From positions 310,001 to 374,000 of the forward strand of contig CBDIHK010000026.1 of the NCBI GenBank assembly GCA_965279005.1: a stretch of DNA of 64,000 nt, in the 5' to 3' direction. The notes below the pieces were generated by a model, which made no database searches, had not been told where the DNA came from, and saw only the letters and a program-made list of their open reading frames with translations. The position numbers were made by a program, and so were the translations under genes. This DNA comes from Planctobacterium sp965279005. Its GTDB lineage: Bacteria; Pseudomonadota; Gammaproteobacteria; Enterobacterales; Alteromonadaceae. Shown piece after piece: positions 27,513 through 36,421 of the stretch. Numbering within the stretch: position 1 is the first letter of the stretch; each line of letters starts with the position of its first letter.

Positions 27513-28313
27513 CTAAGCTAGTACCGAATCTGCCACATCTTTGCCACGCGGCAGGCTATGGCCTGCCACCACCACCTGTTCCTGGTTATAAGAATCAATA
27601 TGATCTTTGTTGGCAATGTAAGAACGGTGCAAGCGCACAAACTGAGAAGGTAATTGCTGTTGGCTGTCTTTCAGGGAGCTATAGACCACCTTTTTATCAC
27701 CGCCATTCAAATAGTAGGTGACGTAGTTGCCCATGCCTTGCACATAGAGGATGTCATCAAAGCGCAAGCGATGCACAGAACGTTCCGCCTTTACTTCAAT
27801 AAACGCCGGTGCTGAGCCAGGATCTTGCTGCCGAAGTAAACTTTCCCGCAAGCGGATATAAAGTTGGAACACCTTAATGGCACCCAACAACAATACCGTG
27901 GTATTCACCAGCACCATATTGCGGATCCAGGCTGCAAGGCTAAAACTAAAATCCTCCTGGCTTTGCAACAAAAGCTGTTCATAAAAAAAGTAGCTAAATA
28001 TCATCTGCAATGCCCCAGCGATTAATATCAGCAGTGAGTAACCCTGGACAAACCGGAGATATTGGCGCTGTTCCAGGTAATGGGGAATGAGGAAATAAAG
28101 CATGCAATAGGCGGCCATTATGCGCACTGGCATTAAGACAAACTCAAGGTAAAACGACGCAAAATATCCCGCTTCCGGCCGCATCCATATTAGGCTGAAC
28201 AGCAAGTAATAACACAGCCAAAACAGCACATGGGTAAATAAACGCGAGCCAGCTAAATACCCATCTGGAAATGTCGACTTAAAATCAAAATAGCCAGTCA
28301 TGGCAGGTTGCAT
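27513..28313 (-). CDS. Membrane-bound LytTR-family transcription regulator
   Basis: 266 residues. About four transmembrane segments occupy residues 25-155 (LFTHVLFWLCYYLLFSLIW, YCMLYFLIPHYL, LLILIAGALQMIFSYFFY, NMVLVNTTVLLLGAI). A LytTR DNA-binding domain fills the C-terminus (VHRLRFDDILYVQGMGNYVTYY, FVRLHRSYIANKDHID). This is a one-component membrane sensor without a receiver domain. It is divergent from the PDZ-hydrolase gene with 135 bases between them, so it probably controls that gene and itself. The signal is unknown. Confidence 0.88.
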   Translation of the reverse strand: MQPAMTGYFDFKSTFPDGYLAGSRLFTHVLFWLCYYLLFSLIWMRPEAGYFASFYLEFVLMPVRIMAAYCMLYFLIPHYLEQRQYLRFVQGYSLLILIAGALQMIFSYFFYEQLLLQSQEDFSFSLAAWIRNMVLVNTTVLLLGAIKVFQLYIRLRESLLRQQDPGSAPAFIEVKAERSVHRLRFDDILYVQGMGNYVTYYLNGGDKKVVYSSLKDSQQQLPSQFVRLHRSYIANKDHIDSYNQEQVVVAGHSLPRGKDVADSVLA

Positions 28314-28448
28314 GTTTGCATATTTACTAAGCCCATTTAAATAATTCCGCCTTGTTTATCCCTAGAAAATACTAGCATTTCGGTATCGCGAACTTCCCTA
28401 CTTACCTTCAAAGGTCGGGGGTATTGGCACAACGTCAAGAGGTTGTTT

Positions 28449-29798
28449 ATGTTGCCAAAATTAAACTTTAATCGAATATTATGCCAATGCTTTTTATTTT
28501 GCTTGCTATTTCCCAGCAGCTACGCAGAAGACTTACAGGGATCGGACAAGCAACTGCGCAGGGCACAGTGGCACGCAAGCTTTAAACCCGCACAATCAAT
28601 TGGTCGGGAAATAAGGTCAATTGAACCAGGTTCAGCGCTAGAAGAAGCTGGGTTGGTACCGGGAGACACCCTTCTCGCCATCAATGGCCAATCCATCATT
28701 GATGGTAATACTTGGTCTGACATCAGCTACAGCTTACGGGCAGGTAAAAAATACCAAATCTTGTATAAGCGCCAGGCAGATGTGCAGGCAACTACGATTA
28801 GCTTTGATCCCGCACCGCTAGAATCATACCCAAACCTAAATACCGAATATGGTTTCTTTACCAGTGACTACAACATTCAACAGCGCAGCATTATTACCTA
28901 CCCAAGCAATGCGTCGGGCAATCTACCCGCAATTTACATCGTAGGTGGTTTAAGCTGTTCCAGCATTGAATACCTGCCAGGCCGCAAGTCCAATTTCATC
29001 CGCTCACTACGCTACTTAATCCAGCAATCAGGCATGCTGGTGAAACGCATTGAAAAGCCCGGTGTTGGTGACAGTTCTGGCCAGTGCTCAAAAACCGATT
29101 TTCACACTGAGTTAAATGGCATTGAAGTTGGCCTACAGAGGTTATTGGAGGATGAACGGGTCGATAGCAACCGGGTTATTGTTTATGGCAGCAGCATGGG
29201 CAGTGCCCTGGCTCCGTACTTGGCTAATAAGTACGAACTCAATGGCGTGATAGCGGATGGAACCTTTTACCGCAGTTGGTTCGAACACATGCTGGAAATC
29301 GAACGGCGTATCCAAACCATGAACGGTAAAAGCCAAAGCGAGGTTAATGATCTGATTAACCGGGCTTACATTCCCTTGTACTACGGCATGCTCATAGAAA
29401 AAAAGACTTATCGAGAGGTCACAACCCAGATGCCTTTTCTAGCAGAACACAACTACCACGGTGCCAAGCACATGTATGGCAGGCCGGTGGACTATTACCA
29501 CCAGGTTCAGGACTTTGATTTCGCTGGAAATTGGGCGTCGTTAAAAGCACCGGCTAGGATCCGCTGGGGCACAAACGACTGGATCATGTCGGAATACGAT
29601 ATTGATATCCTGGCTGAAGTTCTGGAAAGTGAGCAGCACCCTAACTTCCAAATCTATAAATTCCCAGGACTGGATCATTGGGATACCATCCACGAAAGCG
29701 CACTTAACTCCTACCAGGGCAAGCCAGGCCGGTGGGATGACCGCATCAGCCAGCAGCTAGTCGACTGGGCACAGGAGTTGAACCGACAGAAAAACTAG
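28449..29798 (+). CDS. Secreted PDZ-domain alpha/beta hydrolase
   Basis: 449 residues from ATG 28449 with AGAGG upstream. A signal peptide ends near SSYA. Residues 35-105 are a PDZ domain (REIRSIEPGSALEEAGLVPGDTLLAINGQ). An alpha/beta hydrolase follows, with nucleophile motif VYGSSMGSA, a likely acid in the IRWGTNDWI region and His in PGLDHWDTIH. It is probably a periplasmic esterase or peptidase, with the PDZ part guiding substrate or partner choice. The only close regulator is the divergent LytTR gene. Confidence 0.85.
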   Translation: MLPKLNFNRILCQCFLFCLLFPSSYAEDLQGSDKQLRRAQWHASFKPAQSIGREIRSIEPGSALEEAGLVPGDTLLAINGQSIIDGNTWSDISYSLRAGKKYQILYKRQADVQATTISFDPAPLESYPNLNTEYGFFTSDYNIQQRSIITYPSNASGNLPAIYIVGGLSCSSIEYLPGRKSNFIRSLRYLIQQSGMLVKRIEKPGVGDSSGQCSKTDFHTELNGIEVGLQRLLEDERVDSNRVIVYGSSMGSALAPYLANKYELNGVIADGTFYRSWFEHMLEIERRIQTMNGKSQSEVNDLINRAYIPLYYGMLIEKKTYREVTTQMPFLAEHNYHGAKHMYGRPVDYYHQVQDFDFAGNWASLKAPARIRWGTNDWIMSEYDIDILAEVLESEQHPNFQIYKFPGLDHWDTIHESALNSYQGKPGRWDDRISQQLVDWAQELNRQKN

Positions 29799-29823
29799 AG
29801 CCTGTTGAACTCCCTGCCAGAAA

Positions 29824-30615
29824 TTATTGTTCCTGCAATCGCATGCCATGAAGGTAAATCGCCATTGATTTATTGACGTACGCTGCGACTGGGGCGCCCA
29901 TGGCCGTTGCATCTTTTGCAATGTAATAGGCACCACCGCTTTCAGATGCGCCTGGCGGGTAACCATCCCCGTCCTTGATATTGAGCCAGGCGACATTCAC
30001 TTCCCAGGCTTCGTGGCTATTGCCTTCTGAGTCGATGAAGATGCGTATACCAACCACCTCGGCATCAGTCCAAAACTGGGCATCATGGTACTGCACAAAA
30101 GCGGAAGGTAGACGTAATTTCAAGCCCTGTTTGAGCTCTATTGAGGCAAACACTAAACCTAAATTGGCCACGTTAAACATGGGCACCGGCATCTGCCCAG
30201 TTGTGGTTGCCACTTGCTTACCTGGTTCGCTGGTATCAACCTGATATTGGCTGCCATTAAACCGGTAATTCTTGACCACCTTACCAAGCCCCGCTCCAGC
30301 ATCAACCGTCTGGGTTATTTTCAGAGGCCGCAGTGATCTCTTGTCAAAATGGGTGATATTACTGCTTTCCCCGCCTGATACTTGGGTGACCTGCTGTACA
30401 TGCCGCCAACCAGCCTCTTCGGCGATGAGCTGTTCAAAATACTCGGCTTTTTTCTGCCTCTTGCCATCTTCCAGTGTGTATTGTGACCATCGCGCGGAGA
30501 ACACTGTTAGGCTGTCGCCCCTTACCAATTCGCTGCCAATTTGAACCACGGTTGGTTGTGCTAACACTGCCATTGGCAGCATCACTAGGCTTAGAACACT
30601 CAATAATAGTTTCAT
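29824..30615 (-). CDS. Secreted protein of unknown function
   Basis: 263 residues with a signal peptide ending PMAVLA. The body looks beta-rich and resembles outer-envelope proteins of the DUF3108 kind only in general character; no family was firmly recognised. There are no cysteines in the mature protein and no transmembrane helix. The gene converges on the PDZ-hydrolase gene (25-base gap) and lies 100 bases downstream of the CadC-like regulator on the same strand, with its own AT-rich leader. Confidence 0.7.
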   Translation of the reverse strand: MKLLLSVLSLVMLPMAVLAQPTVVQIGSELVRGDSLTVFSARWSQYTLEDGKRQKKAEYFEQLIAEEAGWRHVQQVTQVSGGESSNITHFDKRSLRPLKITQTVDAGAGLGKVVKNYRFNGSQYQVDTSEPGKQVATTTGQMPVPMFNVANLGLVFASIELKQGLKLRLPSAFVQYHDAQFWTDAEVVGIRIFIDSEGNSHEAWEVNVAWLNIKDGDGYPPGASESGGAYYIAKDATAMGAPVAAYVNKSMAIYLHGMRLQEQ

Positions 30616-30715
30616 GGTTTACTCCCGTTGTGAAACTGCTAGGGAGTATTTGCAGCCATTGTATCTTAACGCCATGATCAAAATGTGATTTTGTGCTGAT
30701 CTTTTACAGTGCGAA

Positions 30716-32467
30716 TCAGTTATTGAGATGCTGTTGCAGTAAATTCCTGATGCTAGGCTCAGTGCGTACCGTGTTTAAACGCGAGTCAATTTTAGCAAAC
30801 ACGGCAAAACCATTCTTATCGGCGAATGCCTTTTCCAACCAGTATTGGCTCCGCCCAGCATCATTGATTTGCCCATAAGCCGTAGCAATGGAATAAGCTT
30901 CAACCAGGCCTTTTTGGTAGCCAATCTCCAATCCATCAATCCAGCTGCGATAGGCTTGTTGAAATTCCTGCGGGCCAACGGTGTTGTTTTGTGACTGAGT
31001 TTTTTGCTGAATAAGGTTCAGCTGTTGCATCGCTGCTGGCCAGTCTTGTTTTTGCAACAAGGCTTCAAGCAATCCTAGCCTTGTCCAAACCGCACCTGGT
31101 TCCAATGCTAGGATCTGTCCACATTCCGCAATTGCCTCGTTAAACAGGCTGGCAAAGTTGAGGTACCAGCACAGGTCTGCATTGACCGTCATGGATAAAG
31201 GATCCAGATCTTTGGCAAGTTTGGCTTGTTTAACCGCGAGATCATGCTCGGCCAAGGTGGCATAAACCGCTGCCAACAAGCTATGGGCGTCGGCACTGTT
31301 TGGTTGCAATGCCAGCGCGCGTTGCAAACTCTGTTTGGCTTTGCCAGGCCGCCAATCACCATAAAGCTGTAAAAAGGCCAAGGTGTATAGGCTCAAGGGA
31401 TGTTCTGGTTGCAAGCTAAGAAGCTTCTCCAAATACTGCTGAGCTTTGTAAAAATGCTTGGATCTGTTGACTGAGTCCTGCGCACCCAATTGTTGCCAGG
31501 CCGACGCCAAATTAACCAAAATGTCTATGTTATCTGGCGCAATGGCCAAGGCTTGCTCTAGGTAAAAAACAGCATTTTGTTTGGCTTTTGGATCCGGTTT
31601 CGCCAAAAGGTAACGGCCTTGGTTAAATAGTCCCAAAGCTTCCCCTGTCAAAGGTATTGTTTGTGCTGATTGAACAGGGACGGGAAAAGATAGAACGCTA
31701 GCCAATTGTTCGATAACCCCAGAAATAATCTCCTGCTGCTGATGTGAACCCGCTCCCTTTAGCCAATTGAAGGCTTGCGCCCAAAGCAGTTCATCGTTTT
31801 CTGATTGCAACCGAAAATGTAGCCTAAACTGCAGGGCATCTTCTTGCAGCGAGCTATAGAGCATGTATCCAGGTGCAATAACTTCTGAATCTTGATCGCG
31901 CCAGGAGCTGGCGCTGGTTTTCCCGACTAATAACAACTCTTGGGTTGGCACTTTGGCTAACTGGAGCAACAGCTCTTCGCGAATGCCATGGGCTAAATGG
32001 GAGGTATGGCTATTGTCGGCCAAACCTGAAACGGGCATAACTACCAATGCCGGTTTTTCATCAAGTGCGGTTCCGCGCATAAGGTTGGCGAAAACTAAAG
32101 CGGTTGCGAGCAGTGCTAGCACGATCTGCCAATAGGCCAGCTTTGCAGTCCTAGCGGGCTTTGCGGCGACCAACAGGCGGTAACCTTTGCCCGGGATGGT
32201 TTGCACAAATTCCGGCACATTGGGATCGTCTCCCAGGGCTTTGCGCAGTTTGCGCATGCAGGTATTTAAACTTTGATCAAATTCCACTATGCGATCATCA
32301 GGCCAAAGCTCTGCAATTGCCTGTTCTCGGCTAACCAGTTCATTGGCACCGGCCGCAATCAACAGGTTAAGTAAACGCCTGGGCTGTTCGGGCAACCTCT
32401 GTTGCTGCTGGCCATCAATCAATTCACCTGTTTGGGGGTTATAACGCCATTGCCTTAGCTTTAACAC
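30716..32467 (-). CDS. CadC-like winged-helix regulator with membrane anchor and TPR repeats
   Basis: About 583 residues from GTG 32467 (preceded by AGGTTGGA). A longer frame to 32557 reads through a repeat and a small palindrome, so I reject that start. The N-terminal OmpR/PhoB-type winged helix is clear (SREQAIAELWPDDRIVEFDQ, LRKALGDDPNVPEFV, QTIPGKGYRLLV). One transmembrane helix (YWQIVLALLATALVFANLM) follows near residue 115, then a periplasmic part with tetratricopeptide repeats from about residue 275 on (FLEDQALAIAPDNIDILVNL-like units). The protein is a ToxR/CadC-type one-component membrane regulator. Its targets may include the secreted protein downstream. Confidence 0.85.
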   Translation of the reverse strand: MLKLRQWRYNPQTGELIDGQQQQRLPEQPRRLLNLLIAAGANELVSREQAIAELWPDDRIVEFDQSLNTCMRKLRKALGDDPNVPEFVQTIPGKGYRLLVAAKPARTAKLAYWQIVLALLATALVFANLMRGTALDEKPALVVMPVSGLADNSHTSHLAHGIREELLLQLAKVPTQELLLVGKTSASSWRDQDSEVIAPGYMLYSSLQEDALQFRLHFRLQSENDELLWAQAFNWLKGAGSHQQQEIISGVIEQLASVLSFPVPVQSAQTIPLTGEALGLFNQGRYLLAKPDPKAKQNAVFYLEQALAIAPDNIDILVNLASAWQQLGAQDSVNRSKHFYKAQQYLEKLLSLQPEHPLSLYTLAFLQLYGDWRPGKAKQSLQRALALQPNSADAHSLLAAVYATLAEHDLAVKQAKLAKDLDPLSMTVNADLCWYLNFASLFNEAIAECGQILALEPGAVWTRLGLLEALLQKQDWPAAMQQLNLIQQKTQSQNNTVGPQEFQQAYRSWIDGLEIGYQKGLVEAYSIATAYGQINDAGRSQYWLEKAFADKNGFAVFAKIDSRLNTVRTEPSIRNLLQQHLNN

Positions 32468-32542
32468 TATATCCAACCTAGTTCTATTTGCATACAAACC
32501 ACATATTAGCCTAGACGCTTTAAAATGCCGCAAATGCGGCAT

Positions 32543-32560
32543 TAATACCGATTCCATTAA
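32543..32560. repeat. Short repeat TAATACCGATTCCATTAA, copy 2
   Basis: An 18-base sequence between the CadC-like gene and pirin. Related copies are TAATACCGATCCCACT at 11853-11868 and TAATACCGATCCCATTAA at 50179-50196; TAATACCTATCATATTGA at 60978-60995 is a weaker match. All are intergenic. It is probably part of a dispersed repeat rather than a promoter. Confidence 0.5.
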
Positions 32561-32658
32561 TTCTAATAATTAGAACTTTAAAGCCATCTTTTTGCGATTT
32601 TAATTCTAATATTTTGATTCCATAATGTATTCATCAAAGCTTACGACGAGGCAATATT

Positions 32659-33489
32659 ATGAAAATCTTACGTACAATCCCAAGCCAAGCAACTCAAGAC
32701 GGTGATGGCGTGAAAATCGCGAGGGTTGCCGATTTTGCGGGCAAACTATTGGATCCATTTTTGATGGTCGACGAGCTTAAGTCAGACGACTTAGCTGACT
32801 ATATTGGTGGCTTCCCGCCGCACCCACACCGGGGCATGGAAACCTTTACCTATATCATTAAAGGCGGCTTTGAACACCAAGACCAAATGGGTAATAAGAA
32901 AGTCATCGCTGGCGGCGATGTACAGTGGATGAGCACGGGATTTGGCGTAGTGCACTCGGAAATGCCGGTAGCCGACGCCAAAGACGGCATGCACGGCTTC
33001 CAGATTTGGGTCAATATGCCGGCTAAAGACAAGTTGCGCAAACCCAGGTACCAAGACTCGACTGAAACCGGGTTGCCATCGCTAGAAAACAACAGTGGTG
33101 CCTCACTAAAGGCCTTGGCGGGCGACTGGCAGCTCAATGGCGAAGAAGTGGTTTCACCATTGAATGGGTTGGCCGCTGACGCAGCAATAGCAGATGTAAC
33201 CCTAGAAGCAGGCGGGCTTGCTAACGTGGAATTGTCGGATCGTGAATTGGCCTTCTTGTATGTGCACACGGGAGAGTTAAACGGTATTCCAGCGGGCAAC
33301 TTGATCCTAGTGGATAACAATCACGCAGCAAAGCTGGTAGCAGGTGAGCAAGGTGCGGGTGCATTGGTGTTTAAAGGTAACCCATTGAAAGAGCCCATTG
33401 CCCATATGGGTCCCTTTGTCATGAACTATGAAGGTGAGCTGCGCCAAGCAATCCTTGACTACCAAAGCGGCAAGTTTGGCAATATCTAA
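32659..33489 (+). CDS. Pirin-family cupin protein
   Basis: 276 residues. The iron-binding cupin residues are visible in FPPHPHRGMETFTY and FGVVHSEMP, and a second cupin half follows. Pirins are cytoplasmic iron proteins, some of which have quercetinase activity or modulate other enzymes and regulators; the role here is unknown. The start has GAGG 10 bases upstream. A strong terminator follows. Confidence 0.93.
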   Translation: MKILRTIPSQATQDGDGVKIARVADFAGKLLDPFLMVDELKSDDLADYIGGFPPHPHRGMETFTYIIKGGFEHQDQMGNKKVIAGGDVQWMSTGFGVVHSEMPVADAKDGMHGFQIWVNMPAKDKLRKPRYQDSTETGLPSLENNSGASLKALAGDWQLNGEEVVSPLNGLAADAAIADVTLEAGGLANVELSDRELAFLYVHTGELNGIPAGNLILVDNNHAAKLVAGEQGAGALVFKGNPLKEPIAHMGPFVMNYEGELRQAILDYQSGKFGNI

Positions 33490-33509
33490 ACCACATTAAA
33501 ACCATTTAA

Positions 33510-33536
33510 AATTAGGGCTGTGAAGCCCTAATTTTT
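33510..33536 (+). terminator. Rho-independent terminator after pirin
   Basis: AATTAGGGCT pairs with AGCCCTAATT around a GTGA loop and is followed by a run of T. It is 20 bases after the pirin stop. Confidence 0.9.
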
Positions 33537-33648
33537 AAATCAATTTCTGTAAAAACTGTCACTGATATATATTTTTACACTTTCCCAAGTGACTTGACCT
33601 TTGTTTCCCCGTATACAAGCGCGTTGAAAAAACTACGGGACAAGTAAA

Positions 33649-34476
33649 ATGAAAATAAAAGCCTTAACACTTAGCCTAGTTGCTGCATTAGGACTGGGAT
33701 TGGGGTCACCAGCCTTGGCTGACGGCCACATGCACAATAAAGACGCCGCGGCCATGTTTGACCATAGCCACCGCAGCGACCGCAATAAAGCGCGCGATGA
33801 AGCGCGTAAGCCATTCCAAACACTAGAATTTTTTGGCATTAAGCGCCACCATAAAGTCGTAGAAATCATGCCTGGTGGCGGTTGGTATACCGAGATCTTG
33901 GCGCCAATGCTCAATGAACACGGCGAGTTTGTTGCAGCCCACTTTCCCGCAGACAGTCAGTCTAATTACCGCGCTAACTCTCGTAAGAACTACGACGAGA
34001 AACTTGCCAGTAACAAAAAAGTCTATGGCAACGTCAGCGTTGTAGATTTTGACCTGGAACAGCCTGTTCCAGTAGGCGCTAAAAACGCTGACGCAGTATT
34101 GACCTTCCGCGGCTTGCACGGGCTGCAGAACAGAGGCCATCTTGGCAAGGCCTTCGCCTACTACAGCGATATGCTAAAACAAGGCGGTAAGCTAGGCATA
34201 GTGCAACATCAGGCTCCAGAAGGTTACGACCCCGTTGCCACAGCCCGCAAAGGTTATTTGCCAAAGTCCTATGTCATTGACGTGGCGAAAGCCCATGGCT
34301 TTAAGTTGGTCGCTGAAGCTTACTTCCACAACAACCCAATGGACAACATCATCCGTGATAATGTGGAGCAAGGCGTATGGGCACTGCCACCATCATTGCG
34401 CGCAGAAGAGCACAAAGAAAAATATGAAAAAGTAGGTGAATCTAACCGTATGACCCTACTTTTTGAGAAGCGTTAA
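33649..34476 (+). CDS. Secreted class I SAM methyltransferase-like protein
   Basis: 275 residues with a clear signal peptide (MKIKALTLSLVAALGLGLG..PALA). The mature part has a Rossmann methyltransferase fold: motif I VVEIMPGGGWYTEILAP, ADAVLTFRGLHGL as motif IV, and GGKLGIVQHQAPEG as motif V. S-adenosylmethionine is not expected in the periplasm, so either the protein acts without it, the substrate is unusual, or it acts before export. Similar exported proteins occur in many marine gammaproteobacteria without known function. Confidence 0.85.
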   Translation: MKIKALTLSLVAALGLGLGSPALADGHMHNKDAAAMFDHSHRSDRNKARDEARKPFQTLEFFGIKRHHKVVEIMPGGGWYTEILAPMLNEHGEFVAAHFPADSQSNYRANSRKNYDEKLASNKKVYGNVSVVDFDLEQPVPVGAKNADAVLTFRGLHGLQNRGHLGKAFAYYSDMLKQGGKLGIVQHQAPEGYDPVATARKGYLPKSYVIDVAKAHGFKLVAEAYFHNNPMDNIIRDNVEQGVWALPPSLRAEEHKEKYEKVGESNRMTLLFEKR

Positions 34477-34506
34477 TCGCTTAGAACAGCGTTTAACGTA
34501 GAAGGA

Positions 34507-34531
34507 AAATAGGGCTACTTAGCCCTATTTT
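34507..34531. terminator. Bidirectional terminator between convergent genes
   Basis: AAATAGGGCT/AGCCCTATTT with an ACTT loop, T-rich on both sides. It serves the methyltransferase-like gene and the VOC gene, which end on either side of it. Confidence 0.9.
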
Positions 34532-34912
34532 TTATTTTATAAACTGCAATGCGCAGATCTTATTGCCTGATGGATCCCGTAAATAGGCCAAATACAACTG
34601 CTTGCCGCTGCCTTCGCGTATGCCCGGCGGATCTTCGCAGGTGGTGCCGCCGTTAGCCAACCCAGCTGCGTGGAAGGCCTCTGCCGCTTCCGCTGAGGAC
34701 ACTGCAAAGCCAATAGTGCTGCCATTACCGCAGCTTGCGGCTTCGCCATCAATAGGTTTAGTAATAGCAAATACACCGGTCTTGCTGTAATAAAATACCC
34801 TGCCCTTTTCGTCCATTACCCCAGGCCGGTAGCCAATTGCCGTTAATACCGCATCATAAAATTGCTTTGACACCTCAATATCATTTGCGCCCAACATTAC
34901 GTGGCTAAACAT
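34532..34912 (-). CDS. VOC-family (glyoxalase-like) protein
   Basis: 126 residues. It begins MFSHVMLGANDIEVSKQFYD, with the first metal-ligand His typical of vicinal oxygen chelate proteins, and ends YLRDPSGNKICALQFI. It is a small metal-dependent lyase, dioxygenase or binding protein; the substrate is unknown. GAGGAAA precedes the start. It lies downstream of the AMMECR1 and MEMO genes on the same strand and may be co-transcribed. Confidence 0.88.
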   Translation of the reverse strand: MFSHVMLGANDIEVSKQFYDAVLTAIGYRPGVMDEKGRVFYYSKTGVFAITKPIDGEAASCGNGSTIGFAVSSAEAAEAFHAAGLANGGTTCEDPPGIREGSGKQLYLAYLRDPSGNKICALQFIK

Positions 34913-34993
34913 ATAATTTCCTCAAAAACAAAAGTGCTTTTGATACTAGGTTATGGACTAATAGAAAAGCAAGCTAATGGAATTAGTCGGCCA

Positions 34994-35587
34994 CTATTTA
35001 GACGCCACAAAATCCCCCTCAATACAGACAGTATAAAAATAGCTGGCTTCTATCTGTGGATGCCAATAGTCGCTAGGCCAGCCCGCTTTTTGCTTGAGCG
35101 CTTTGACAAACTCACCGCGGTTGGCAAAGTGCTCCCAAACAGCGGGCAAGAAAAGTGCGCCGCTGTTATTGCGCTTAAGCAAAAGCCCCATTTCCCCCGG
35201 TATGAGTTGTCGCAGCAAATCGGCCTCGCTAGTAAACGCAAGCTGCTTAAACTCGGAGAGTATGGATATGCTAAAGGTGGTTGCTGGCAGCTGTGCTGCC
35301 TGCAAAACTTGGTTGTAATGGCCGGAAAAAGCGGCCGCATGCGCGCGCTCGGCAACATCCCGCCATAGTGGTCTGGATGCGACAGTGCTGCCAATACAGC
35401 CAAGTAGTTGCTGGTTTACTCGAATAGTGACAAAGGTGGCTGCGTTTTGTTGCAGGGATTCTGGCATGTCCCAGTCTGGACACTGTAAACCGCCCGTACC
35501 TAAGCCATGCTGGATAATATGGCAAACCAAGTCCCGTAAAAGCTGCTGGTCGGAAGCCGCCAATTCAATGCAAGGCAAAGCTGGCAT
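34994..35587 (-). CDS. amrA: AmmeMemoRadiSam system protein A (AMMECR1 domain)
   Basis: 197 residues. AMMECR1 motifs are FVTIRVNQQLLGCIGSTVAS, SRPLWRDVAERAHAAAF and LLLKRNNSGALFLPAVWE. The biochemical role of this domain is not established. It overlaps the MEMO gene by 23 bases, so the two are co-translated. Together with the radical SAM gene at 36422 it makes the three-gene AmmeMemoRadiSam set found across bacteria and archaea. Confidence 0.92.
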   Translation of the reverse strand: MPALPCIELAASDQQLLRDLVCHIIQHGLGTGGLQCPDWDMPESLQQNAATFVTIRVNQQLLGCIGSTVASRPLWRDVAERAHAAAFSGHYNQVLQAAQLPATTFSISILSEFKQLAFTSEADLLRQLIPGEMGLLLKRNNSGALFLPAVWEHFANRGEFVKALKQKAGWPSDYWHPQIEASYFYTVCIEGDFVASK

Positions 35588-36347
35588 AGCCCACTACCCG
35601 GCTGGTATCACCGCTTACATCGCCCGAATTGCACTGGCTTAACAACTCCGGTTGCCAAGCCTGCTTCTGGCAATAACGCAAAAAACCGTCCAATGCGTGG
35701 GCGCCGCAGGCTTGCTCTGGTTGTATTGACACGTCGCAAGCCATTATGCGCTGGATTGTATCGGCATCAATGGCACACGCCTGATCGTAGCGGTGGAAAT
35801 GGCTCAAATCTGTACTGATAACCAATAAAGTGTCGTCATTAACGGGGATGCTGGCAATGATGTTGCAAACGTCCTCTACCCCCATCCAGCCAACCACTAT
35901 CGGTAGGATACTAAAACCATCGCCCAGGCAAGTTTGTAGAAACGGCAACTGCACTTCAAGTGAGTGCTCAGCACGGTGCGCTGCGTCGCTCGTAATAACC
36001 TGGGGCAGGCTTGCTACCTTGGCTTTTAGTTGCTGATCCACCAGGACAGTACCCAAGGGTGTCGCAAAAAATACGTGGTGCGGAACCGCAGCACCTTGCA
36101 GCGGGTAGTGATGGCTGGGACCAAGCAGTACCACTTTTTTAATCTGTTGCGAATAGGGGCGCAGCAGACCATAGGCAGCGGCGGCTGTGGCTCCGGAATA
36201 CTGGTATCCGGCGTGGGGCACAATCAAGGCCTTTGGCCTTATGCCAGTGCTATTGGCTTTATCCAGTAAGTTGCTAAGTTGCCCAGATAGCTGTTCCCGT
36301 TTCTCTGGATAAAAAGATCCGGCAACGGCAGGCTCACGGATTGTCAT
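35565..36347 (-). CDS. amrB: AmmeMemoRadiSam system protein B (MEMO-like)
   Basis: 260 residues. The MEMO/extradiol-dioxygenase-like fold shows in AGSFYPEKREQLSGQL, PKALIVPHAGYQYSGATAAAAY, VVLLGPSHHYPL, HRAEHSLEVQLPFLQ and VISTDLSHFHRYDQA. The conserved His/Asp/Cys set can coordinate a metal. Human MEMO1 has been reported to bind metals and affect redox signalling; the bacterial role is unknown. The gene is divergent from the radical SAM partner with about 74 bases between starts. Confidence 0.93.
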   Translation of the reverse strand: MTIREPAVAGSFYPEKREQLSGQLSNLLDKANSTGIRPKALIVPHAGYQYSGATAAAAYGLLRPYSQQIKKVVLLGPSHHYPLQGAAVPHHVFFATPLGTVLVDQQLKAKVASLPQVITSDAAHRAEHSLEVQLPFLQTCLGDGFSILPIVVGWMGVEDVCNIIASIPVNDDTLLVISTDLSHFHRYDQACAIDADTIQRIMACDVSIQPEQACGAHALDGFLRYCQKQAWQPELLSQCNSGDVSGDTSRVVGYASFALH

Positions 36348-36421
36348 AAGCTTCCACCTTTTGGTTGAAATATAACCAGAATGCCCCTACTAATAGTATA
36401 GTCTTTCTTATTGCATTTGGT

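Noticed and set aside
32468..32557. Upstream extension of the CadC-like regulator to an ATG at 32557
   Set aside because: The extension crosses a small palindrome (GCCGCAAATGCGGC) and a dispersed repeat and does not look like protein; GTG 32467 fits the winged-helix start better.
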